A stretch of 17,192 nucleotides of DNA from CAZMOK01 sp964644135 (GTDB lineage: Bacteria > Bacteroidota > Bacteroidia > Bacteroidales > JAGOPY01), in assembly GCA_964644135.1 (NCBI GenBank), contig CAZXWD010000069.1, forward strand, positions 1 to 17,192, in the 5' to 3' direction. This document shows, piece by piece, positions 1 through 6,412 of this stretch. Every line of letters begins with the position of its first letter. Position 1 is the stretch's first letter. The notes under the pieces are model-generated. The model was not told where the DNA came from. It made no database searches and saw nothing but the letters and a program-made list of their open reading frames with translations. Position numbers and translations under genes: made by a program.

Positions 1-51
1 TACCGTTTTTAATTCTTCCTGTGATTTTGCTTTGATTGATTTTGCTTTCAT
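1..51 (-). CDS. FIST-like sensor protein, N-terminus only (runs off window)
   Basis: An ATG at 51-49 on the minus strand opens a frame that reaches the window edge and reads MKAKSIKAKSQEELKTV. From memory of the family, this kind of start (a short basic strand, then a KS..EE(L/I)K..L helix) resembles Bacteroidota proteins with an N-terminal FIST domain, a sensory domain thought to bind small ligands. A remnant at 6048-6167 has the same start and continues into a segment that also fits FIST. The gene lies 57 bp downstream of the small gene ending at 109, on the same strand, so it may be the last member of the operon beginning at 1337. Only 17 codons are visible. The FIST call is inference; the open frame and the similarity to the second copy are seen directly. 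Confidence 0.5.
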   Translation of the reverse strand, partial: MKAKSIKAKSQEELKTV

Positions 52-64
52 AAATTTAAAATTG

Positions 65-85
65 GCCACGAATGCACGAATAATT
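65..85. repeat. Short dispersed-type repeat with CACGAAT doublet
   Basis: CACGAAT occurs at 67-73 and again at 75-81, eight bases apart, in the spacer between the small gene and the FIST-like gene. From general experience, gccacgaatgcacgaat words are scattered through intergenic DNA of many Bacteroidota genomes. No function can be assigned. Confidence 0.4.
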
Positions 86-108
86 TGGTATGTTTGTGAT
101 CTTGACGG

Positions 109-516
109 CTACCCGTTTAACCACTTTTCAAAACTCGTATTAGGCGTTCCTTCAGGATACGTCCAGTCAGGTTTCAGCATGAGCCCGCCTTTTTTTCTCC
201 AGATAAAATCCATGGCATCAGGGATATCATTTTTGTTATCAATTTTTATCAGCAGCAAATTACCCTGGTCGGTTTCAACTTTTACCTTAAGCGCCGTGAT
301 ATTCTGTGCAAGCAGGGCGCTTGTTATAACCTCTGCCTGCCTGAGGTTGTAAGTAGCCCACACTATTCCGTATTCCCCTGAAAGAAGTGTGTGTTCGTTA
401 ATAGAAACCTCTATATTCAGGGGAATGCCGAAGTGCTTTTCAGACAGTTTTTTATTGTCCTTCCATTTCCTAAAAACAGAGATGTCCGGACAGAGAGTGG
501 CCTCTCCATCCGGCAT
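109..516 (-). CDS. Hypothetical protein, about 135 aa
   Basis: I do not recognise this protein. It has no signal peptide or membrane segment. The middle section (helix LRQAEVITSALLAQNI, then strands LKVKVE and LLLIKI, then a helix with DAMDFIWRK) suggests a small alpha/beta fold loosely like the ferredoxin-like DUF2007 signal-transducer family, but this is weak. The C-terminus is tryptophan-rich and polar (residues W-TYPEGTPNTSFEKWLNG). I chose the ATG at 516, which has AGGG about 7 bases upstream. A TTG at 546 would add 10 residues but has no ribosome-binding signal. The gene sits 44 bp (or 14 bp with the TTG) downstream of the exported-protein gene on the same strand, so the two are probably co-transcribed under the promoter near 1421. 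Confidence 0.65.
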   Translation of the reverse strand: MPDGEATLCPDISVFRKWKDNKKLSEKHFGIPLNIEVSINEHTLLSGEYGIVWATYNLRQAEVITSALLAQNITALKVKVETDQGNLLLIKIDNKNDIPDAMDFIWRKKGGLMLKPDWTYPEGTPNTSFEKWLNG

Positions 517-560
517 TATAATCCCTGTTTTAATAATCAGCTTCAAGGTTAGGGGGTAGA

Positions 561-1337
561 TTAATCCGTTGAAGGACTATGGCTTAGATCATCGGCTTTT
601 TTGAAGAGATACGACCATGATGCATCAACTACCTCACGAAATGCAGCCTGTGTTTCATCTCTTTTTTTCTTTCCTTGCTCATTCTCATAAATGGTCCATA
701 CATTCTCACTGTCCACATCCATCGCAGCGAAATCGGCAAAAGGAGTAGCTACAAAGAAATCAGGCGTATCTTTGCTTCCTCCCATAACACTATACCAAAA
801 ACCCCGCGGAGCGCCTTCTTCTTTGGCAACTACATCAGTAACGTCCTTTACAATATCCCTGAATTTTGTCCAGTTGTTAACCTGCCAGTAGCCTACCCAA
901 AGTATCGGATCAGGATTGGGGTAGCTCTTGCTGTAATCGGGCATGAACCTGGCAAGATTTCTTTCAACAGATTCAACGTGCGGATTGATGAGCTGTATGG
1001 CAAGCTCGCGGCATTCGCTGCCGGCTTCATCTGTTTCGTCCATTTCAGCCCATTTGTCCACAGACGAAGTTAAGACGTAAACAGTCCCCTCGCCGTTCAT
1101 TCTTCTCCACATATTCCATGTCCAATCACCGCCATTTTCAAGATAGCATGCTTTCCATGCCTTTATCCCTTCACGGAACTGGGTATCGTGGCCACCTTTT
1201 ACGGTGAATTCGGTCATCGTAAGGATAAATCCTTTTTCGGCTTCCTGCGCCTGAATTCCTTTGCTGAATAGCGTTGATGCAACAATAAAAACAAAAGCAA
1301 ATACGAAATTTGCAATACTTAATTTAAATGTTCTCAT
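561..1337 (-). CDS. Exported hypothetical protein with two alpha/beta-barrel-like repeats
   Basis: This 258-residue protein begins with a clear signal peptide: basic MRTFK, a hydrophobic core at about 8-24, and a likely signal peptidase I site after GIQA (residue 30). The mature part seems to hold two related halves. Each begins with a strand and a helix (FILTMTEFTVKGGHDTQFREGI; LWVGYWQVNNWTKFRDIV), has an aromatic strand (WTWNMW; FWYSVM), then a strand leading to an aspartate-rich loop (VYVLTSSVDKWAEMD; FFVATPFADFAAMD) and a long helix. This pattern suggests tandem ferredoxin-like units (dimeric alpha/beta-barrel fold) in the periplasm, but no catalytic residues are evident. It is the first gene after the HTCS, preceded by a promoter and a 17-4-17 direct-repeat operator, so it is probably the main target of that regulator. 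The export call is firm; the fold is inference. Confidence 0.8.
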   Translation of the reverse strand: MRTFKLSIANFVFAFVFIVASTLFSKGIQAQEAEKGFILTMTEFTVKGGHDTQFREGIKAWKACYLENGGDWTWNMWRRMNGEGTVYVLTSSVDKWAEMDETDEAGSECRELAIQLINPHVESVERNLARFMPDYSKSYPNPDPILWVGYWQVNNWTKFRDIVKDVTDVVAKEEGAPRGFWYSVMGGSKDTPDFFVATPFADFAAMDVDSENVWTIYENEQGKKKRDETQAAFREVVDASWSYLFKKADDLSHSPSTD

Positions 1338-1413
1338 AATAATTGAATTTAATACATACCTACTCTTTTAATGGATTTTCGGCTTGCTCCTCAGCTCAAA
1401 AAAAGAACTGCGG

Positions 1414-1421
1414 CAAAAGTA
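1414..1421 (-). promoter_or_regulatory. Bacteroidota -7 promoter element TACTTTTG
   Basis: Read on the minus strand, TACTTTTG matches the Bacteroidota sigma-ABfr -7 consensus TAnnTTTG exactly. It lies 76 bp upstream of the ATG of the exported-protein gene, giving an inferred leader of roughly 70 bases. No TTG -33 element is present at the usual distance. The proximal half of the direct repeat at 1446-1483 occupies that place instead, which suggests an activator-dependent promoter. Confidence 0.55.
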
Positions 1422-1445
1422 CCCCGGGCAGGTGCGGAGGGGTTA

Positions 1446-1483
1446 GGACTTCTCTGTCAAAATGTTGGACTTTTCGGTCAAAA
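1446..1483 (-). promoter_or_regulatory. Predicted HTCS (AraC-type) operator: 17-bp direct repeat, 4-bp spacer
   Basis: On the plus strand GGACTTCTCTGTCAAAA (1446-1462) and GGACTTTTCGGTCAAAA (1467-1483) match at 15 of 17 positions, separated by TGTT, giving a 21-bp period (two helical turns). AraC binds araI1 and araI2 as 17-bp direct half-sites separated by 4 bp, with the proximal site touching the -35 region. Here the proximal half-site ends 24 bp before the -7 element, placing it near -37 to -53 if the -7 call is right. The gene immediately upstream encodes an HTCS with an AraC-family output domain. The repeat is seen directly; the identity of the binding protein is inferred. Confidence 0.6.
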
Positions 1484-1596
1484 ACAGCAATTCCTGCCGG
1501 CCACACCCCGGGTATTTCCGGCGATTTATACAATTGCTTTAGCTTATCGTTCCAGGTTTAAGCGAACTCAAGGGGTGAGCCGGCATCAGCCTGCTT

Positions 1597-4500
1597 TTAC
1601 TTGCCGTGATATTCCGACGGGCTGCATCCAAACTGCTTTTTGAATGCACGGGAGAAATAGGCGTTGTCGGAAAAACCGACTTTGTATGATATCTCGGAAA
1701 CAGTTCCCGATGTCTTTTCAAGAAGTTCTGCGGCCCGCTGCAGCCGAAATGTACGGATCATCTGTCCCGGTGGCTGGTCAATAAGGGCTTTGAGTTTGCG
1801 GTTAAGTTGTGAGATGCTCATCTTGACTTGCTCAGCAAGTTTTTCCACAGAGAACTGCTCATCCTCAAAATGCGTTTCGATAATCCTGAATATTTTTTCA
1901 AGAAACTCCTGGTCCACAGAAACAGAGGTGACCTCTGACGGTTTGATGACCGTTGATTTGCTGAAACGTTTGCGTAGTTGTTCGCGCTGATGGACCAGGT
2001 TTTTAACAGTGGCCCTGAGTTCTTTTGCGCTGAAGGGCTTGGTAAGGTAGGCATCAACACCCGACTCAAGCCCCACAATTTTATCATCAAGCGCACTTTT
2101 GGCAGTAAGCATGATCACAGGGATATGGCTTGTTTTTTCATCCTGCCTGATGGCATTACAGAACTGGTATCCATCCATCTTTGGCATCATCACATCAGTA
2201 ATGATCAGATCGGGGATATTTTCCTTTGCCATCATTACTCCCTCTTCTCCATGCCGCGCCTCATTCACCTTGTAATCCTCCGCAAGCTGCTCCCTGATGT
2301 AAGTTCGCACATCGTCGTTGTCCTCAACTATAAGTATGATTTCCTGTCCTTCAATTTCCGTTTGTCCTGCATTGTCGATTTTCGCCGGAAACTCAGTGTC
2401 GTCAAAGCCTGAAGGAATTGTTTTTGTTTGAGATGCAACATTCGAAGTTGATTTTTCCGTTGATTCAGCCACAGCGCTGTTTTCCACGGGAAGTGTGATC
2501 AGAAACACAGCCCCTTCGCCAGCCCTGCTTTTTACGGTCAGGGTGCCATTATGAAGCCCTACAAGTTCTTTGGCAAGCGCAAGTCCGATGCCTGTGCCTT
2601 CATGCTCGCGGGTGGCTGAGCCGTCCACCTGGTAAAACCGGTCGAAGATGTTGGCTAATCTGTTTTCGGGAATTCCGATGCCGGTATCTTTTACAGCGAT
2701 GATAACCCGCTCATTTTTCACTACATCCAGCGAAAGTGAGATTTTGCCATTTTCGGGGGTAAATTTGAAAGCATTGGACATGAGATTGTAAAAAACCTTT
2801 TCCATTTTATCGGGATCAAAAAGCACCGGAACGTGATTATTGGTGGTTTCAAATACAAGTTCGATATTTTTTGTGGCTGCCAGCGATTCAAAGGAAAAGA
2901 AAAGGCTTTTCAGGTATGAAACGATATTTTGCGTTGCGGCATTGAGTTCCATGCCTCCTGCCTCGAGCTTCGACAAGTCGAGGAGCTCATTGATCAACTT
3001 GAGCAGTCTCCGGGCATTGCGGTTGGCCACCTGGAGCTTCTCTTTTTCATTGATTTTGATGCCAGACGACATTACACTCTCTATCTGTCCGAGGATAAGG
3101 GTGAGCGGCGTACGGAATTCATGCGAGATATTGGCAAAAAACTGTGATTTCAACTGATCTAAATTGCGAAGCGAATCTGTGGTTACCTTTTCGAGTTTAA
3201 GCTGGTTGCGCAGGCCGATTCTGTTCAACTCGTAGCGCCTGACTCCCAAAAGTATCAGTGTGAAGGCCGAAACATAAATTAAAAAGGCCCACCAGGTTAA
3301 CCACCAGGGCGGCAGTACTTTAAAACCATAGGCAATGGGTTCGCTCCAGATACCGCCGGGGCTCCTGGCCCTGAGCTTAAAGGAGTAACTCCCGGCGGAA
3401 AGATTGCTGTAATCAACCGAAGTTTTTCCGGTTACCGGATTCCAGTGTTTCTCAAATCCCTCAAGCATAAACTGATACTGAACCATAAACGGTTTTGCAG
3501 TTTCTATGCCCACAAAATCGAAACTAATGTTGTGGTGCGCGTAAGGCAACACGAGATTTTCAGGAATGGCATTAAAAGGACGGATATCGTCGAAACGGAT
3601 ATCACTGAATTTGTGGATCATCGAATCACGTTCAGACTCACCCAGGGTTCGGCCAAACACATTGAGTTCATCAACAACATAAGGAGCAATATTTTTTTGC
3701 CATGCAGATTTCGGGTTTTCTTTCTTCCGGGTTCTGTTGAGCGTGTGCCATGAAATGTTTTCATTGTTTATTTTTACTCCCTTGATAAAAACATTCGGGG
3801 CCTTTGTATTACGCTTCACTTTTTTATAATCGAACCGCACCAGTTTATCGCCGGTTCCCATCCACACAAAGCCAGGGCTGTCAAGGTGCATACTGAAGTT
3901 GTTGCTGACATCCCTGATCGGGTAACCGGATTTTTGGTTGTAGTATTCAATACCGTCCCTGGCTATTTTAGTTTCTTTATCATTTAACCCGCCTTTTAGC
4001 ACGGTCAACCCTTTGCTGGTACCGATCATGATGTTGCCGGCGTCATCTTCCAGGATACCATATACCACATCATTGGCGAGGCCATTTGAGGTATTGAAGT
4101 TTTCAAAAATGGCATCATCTGCCTGTGTATAATTATTTTTTTTCAGTTCATCAAGTTTGCTTTTGCTAATGATAGAAACTCCCCCGCCCCAGCTTCCGAT
4201 AAGAAGATTTCCATGCCGGTCTTGTGTAACGATGGATAATTTGTTGTCGGGCAGTCCCTGTTCATTTTTGAAATTTACAAAACTTTCGCCATCAAACCGG
4301 CTCAATCCGCCCCGTGTCGCCAGCCATAAGGCGCCTTCTTTGTCTTCGTGAATACTCCACACGGTATTGTGCACCAGTCCCTGGTCTGCAGTATAATGAG
4401 TAAATGCTTTGCCATCAAACCTGCTGAGCCCTCCCTCATAAATACCCATCCAGATATTCCCTTTGCTGTCTTCCTTCAGACTTACGACACTGTTTTTGAT

Positions 4501-5988
4501 CATCCCCTGGCCGGTTTTGTAAGTAACCATGGTTTCTCCGCCGAACCGGCTCAGGCCGTTGCCCGAGCCAAACCAAAGATGGCCATTCATGTCGAAGATC
4601 ATGGTCAGGGCGTCATGGTTGGTCAATCCTTGTGCGTCAGCATAATGAATGAATAAGTCGTTGTTTGTTTTGAGCCTGTCGGATTCCATTTTTACAATCC
4701 CACCATCCTGGATTCCAAACCACAAATCTCCTGCATGATCCTCAGCGATTGAAAAGACAGCCCTGCCCACCAGCCCCTGATCGCGGGTGTATTCCAGGGT
4801 ACTGAAACCGTCGAACCGGCTCAATCCACCGCCTGATGTGCCAAACCAAATGCTGCCGGCACCATCTTCGGTAATACAGATGATGCTGTTGTTGACCAAA
4901 CCCTGTTTGGATGTCAGGTTCAGGAAAGTGGAATACCCATTCCTTAAAGCTGATACCCCGGCCTTCGATCCAAACCAGAGGGTTCCCTTGCTGTCTTCAA
5001 CAATAGAGGTGATCTTATCGCTGATAAGCCCGTCGCCTGCAGTAAAGTTGACTGTGGCAGGCTTCCCGTCGCGGGCTTTTACAGGGTCGAACCCGAACAC
5101 ACCCCGATCTGTTCCAAACCAGATAATCCCATTACGGTCTTCGGCCATGCAGTTGACAAAAATGCCTTCCAGACCGGTCAGTTTTGAATAATCTGAAAAC
5201 GAAACCTTTCCGGTAGCATCAGCCATTGGATCATATTTCATAACGCCGCGATCAGCCGAAACCCAAATGCTGCCTCTTTGGTCTTCGATGATGGCCCTGG
5301 CATAATTCCCTGTAAAACCATGCTTACCATTGTAATGAATAAACTTTTCCTCTTTGGTATCCCCGCCAGAGGGCAAATACCTGCACAAGCCTCCGGTAGT
5401 AGTGAGCCAGATATTGCCCCGGCTGTCTTCCAGTATTTCATTCACAATATTATCCGGAAGGCCATGTGCTGTTGAGAAATTTTGAAAGGATACCCCGTTG
5501 TATTTGCTTGCGCCACCGTATGTGCTGAACCAGAGATTACCCTGGCTGTCCTCAGTAATGGCATTTATCATATTATGCGGCAAGCCATGAGCAGAGCTGA
5601 AATTTGTGAACGACTGCCCATCGTATTTGCTCACTCCATTCCCGAATGTACCAAACCACAGGTTGCCGGCGCTGTCTTTAAAACCGGATAAAATGCTGCT
5701 TAAAGCCAGGCCATGCTCGGTGTTAAAATTCTGCATGGTTATAAAAAAATCGACAGGGTGCTTTTTGGGTAGTTTTTTTTGTGATATATCCACAATTTCA
5801 GGCGGAGCGTGATCACTCAATAGTTCAACATCCGGAGTGCCCGCCTTAATGATGACGGGCGCCCGGATGGATTCTCTTTCATTGAAATCACGCCGGGGGA
5901 ATTGCCCTGGCTCCCTTTTGCATGCGGCAAGGTAAACGATAAGAATCAAAAACAAAATAAAAAAATATGCCCCACGAAGTTGTTTCAT
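1597..5988 (-). CDS. Hybrid two-component system sensor kinase / response regulator (HTCS, AraC output)
   Basis: This 1463-residue protein combines a periplasmic sensor, kinase, receiver and DNA-binding output in one chain. Residues 1-23 are a signal sequence ending in a lipobox (LAAC, Cys23). Residues about 95-720 hold 14 Reg_prop repeats (pattern GL..N.V..I.ED..GN.WFGT..GGLSRFDG), which would form two seven-bladed propellers. A Y_Y_Y domain follows (about 810-892) and a membrane helix (about 895-916). The kinase has the H-box SHEFRTP with His956, the N-box with Asn1068/Asn1072, and the G-boxes DTGIGIP (1101-1107) and GTGIGLAL (1131-1138). The receiver has acidic residues VEDNDD (1221-1226), phospho-acceptor Asp1265, Thr1295 and Lys1317. 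An AraC HTH pair occupies about 1365-1460. All key residues are intact. HTCS proteins usually sense oligosaccharides, but no polysaccharide-utilisation genes are nearby, so the ligand is unknown. It likely controls the operon starting at 1337. Confidence 0.96.
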   Translation of the reverse strand: MKQLRGAYFFILFLILIVYLAACKREPGQFPRRDFNERESIRAPVIIKAGTPDVELLSDHAPPEIVDISQKKLPKKHPVDFFITMQNFNTEHGLALSSILSGFKDSAGNLWFGTFGNGVSKYDGQSFTNFSSAHGLPHNMINAITEDSQGNLWFSTYGGASKYNGVSFQNFSTAHGLPDNIVNEILEDSRGNIWLTTTGGLCRYLPSGGDTKEEKFIHYNGKHGFTGNYARAIIEDQRGSIWVSADRGVMKYDPMADATGKVSFSDYSKLTGLEGIFVNCMAEDRNGIIWFGTDRGVFGFDPVKARDGKPATVNFTAGDGLISDKITSIVEDSKGTLWFGSKAGVSALRNGYSTFLNLTSKQGLVNNSIICITEDGAGSIWFGTSGGGLSRFDGFSTLEYTRDQGLVGRAVFSIAEDHAGDLWFGIQDGGIVKMESDRLKTNNDLFIHYADAQGLTNHDALTMIFDMNGHLWFGSGNGLSRFGGETMVTYKTGQGMIKNSVVSLKEDSKGNIWMGIYEGGLSRFDGKAFTHYTADQGLVHNTVWSIHEDKEGALWLATRGGLSRFDGESFVNFKNEQGLPDNKLSIVTQDRHGNLLIGSWGGGVSIISKSKLDELKKNNYTQADDAIFENFNTSNGLANDVVYGILEDDAGNIMIGTSKGLTVLKGGLNDKETKIARDGIEYYNQKSGYPIRDVSNNFSMHLDSPGFVWMGTGDKLVRFDYKKVKRNTKAPNVFIKGVKINNENISWHTLNRTRKKENPKSAWQKNIAPYVVDELNVFGRTLGESERDSMIHKFSDIRFDDIRPFNAIPENLVLPYAHHNISFDFVGIETAKPFMVQYQFMLEGFEKHWNPVTGKTSVDYSNLSAGSYSFKLRARSPGGIWSEPIAYGFKVLPPWWLTWWAFLIYVSAFTLILLGVRRYELNRIGLRNQLKLEKVTTDSLRNLDQLKSQFFANISHEFRTPLTLILGQIESVMSSGIKINEKEKLQVANRNARRLLKLINELLDLSKLEAGGMELNAATQNIVSYLKSLFFSFESLAATKNIELVFETTNNHVPVLFDPDKMEKVFYNLMSNAFKFTPENGKISLSLDVVKNERVIIAVKDTGIGIPENRLANIFDRFYQVDGSATREHEGTGIGLALAKELVGLHNGTLTVKSRAGEGAVFLITLPVENSAVAESTEKSTSNVASQTKTIPSGFDDTEFPAKIDNAGQTEIEGQEIILIVEDNDDVRTYIREQLAEDYKVNEARHGEEGVMMAKENIPDLIITDVMMPKMDGYQFCNAIRQDEKTSHIPVIMLTAKSALDDKIVGLESGVDAYLTKPFSAKELRATVKNLVHQREQLRKRFSKSTVIKPSEVTSVSVDQEFLEKIFRIIETHFEDEQFSVEKLAEQVKMSISQLNRKLKALIDQPPGQMIRTFRLQRAAELLEKTSGTVSEISYKVGFSDNAYFSRAFKKQFGCSPSEYHGK

Positions 5989-6047
5989 TTTACTTTTTTC
6001 GGTGCTTATTCCCTTTCTAAAGTTAGATTTTTATTTGCCCGGAAGTG

Positions 6048-6167
6048 TTAAAAAAAGTTTACCCGGCATCCCCTGACCAGGGCTGGAGTAAAAATATCGG
6101 GCATACTTTCTTCGAGTACTGCTTTTAATTCTTCAGTTGACTTTGCTTTAATTGATTTTACCTTTAT
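6048..6167 (-). pseudogene. Remnant of a FIST-like gene (lost start codon, truncated after about 30 codons)
   Basis: On the minus strand this frame begins with ATA at 6167-6165, then reads KVKSIKAKSTEELKAVLEES, followed by MPDIFTPAL, a short unrelated tail and a TAA at 6050-6048. Its first 17 codons match those of the FIST-like gene at 51-1 at 13 positions, with ATA aligned to that gene's ATG. The segment after it (a residue pattern like D.F.P.L) is what I would expect near the start of a FIST domain, and similarity then stops. Both the broken start and the early stop point to a decayed paralogue. It lies 60 bp upstream of the HTCS start. An expressed peptide from a non-standard start cannot be excluded but is unlikely. 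Confidence 0.5.
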
Positions 6168-6312
6168 GATAATTACAGCCTGGGCCTTAAAAATGTGTCA
6201 TAAGATTGGATATCAAGGAGTGATAATAAGTAATCTGGCAAAAAAGATTCCAGGCAACAACAACGAAAGTGCTTGTTATCAATCGACTGCAAAGGTAGGA
6301 TGTTGCTGGTTG

Positions 6313-6412
6313 NNNNNNNNNNNNNNNNNNNNNNNNNNNNNNNNNNNNNNNNNNNNNNNNNNNNNNNNNNNNNNNNNNNNNNNNNNNNNNNNNNNNNNNN
6401 NNNNNNNNNNNN
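6313..6412. other. Scaffold gap (100 N)
   Basis: Exactly 100 undetermined bases, the conventional placeholder for a gap of unknown size. The gap removes the start of the patatin gene and whatever lay upstream of it. The stretch 5989-6312 before it holds the FIST-like remnant; I see no gene in 6168-6312. Codons right of the gap favour G/C at third positions far more than those of the HTCS, so the two contigs need not be truly adjacent. Confidence 0.97.

Noticed and set aside
1497..1523. Possible hairpin terminator after the HTCS (GCCGG/CCGGC arms)
   Set aside because: Only about five base pairs with a long loop, and the T-run is nine bases away. It is too weak to list as a terminator.
1371..1643. 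Plus-strand open frame of 90 codons over the HTCS-downstream region
   Set aside because: It overlaps the predicted operator, the promoter and the 3' end of the HTCS, and its translation shows no domain or signal sequence.
6018..6025. TAACTTTA as the -7 element of the HTCS gene
   Set aside because: One mismatch to TAnnTTTG and no TTG at 17-23 bases upstream. The position 30 bases before the ATG is plausible, but the evidence is thin.
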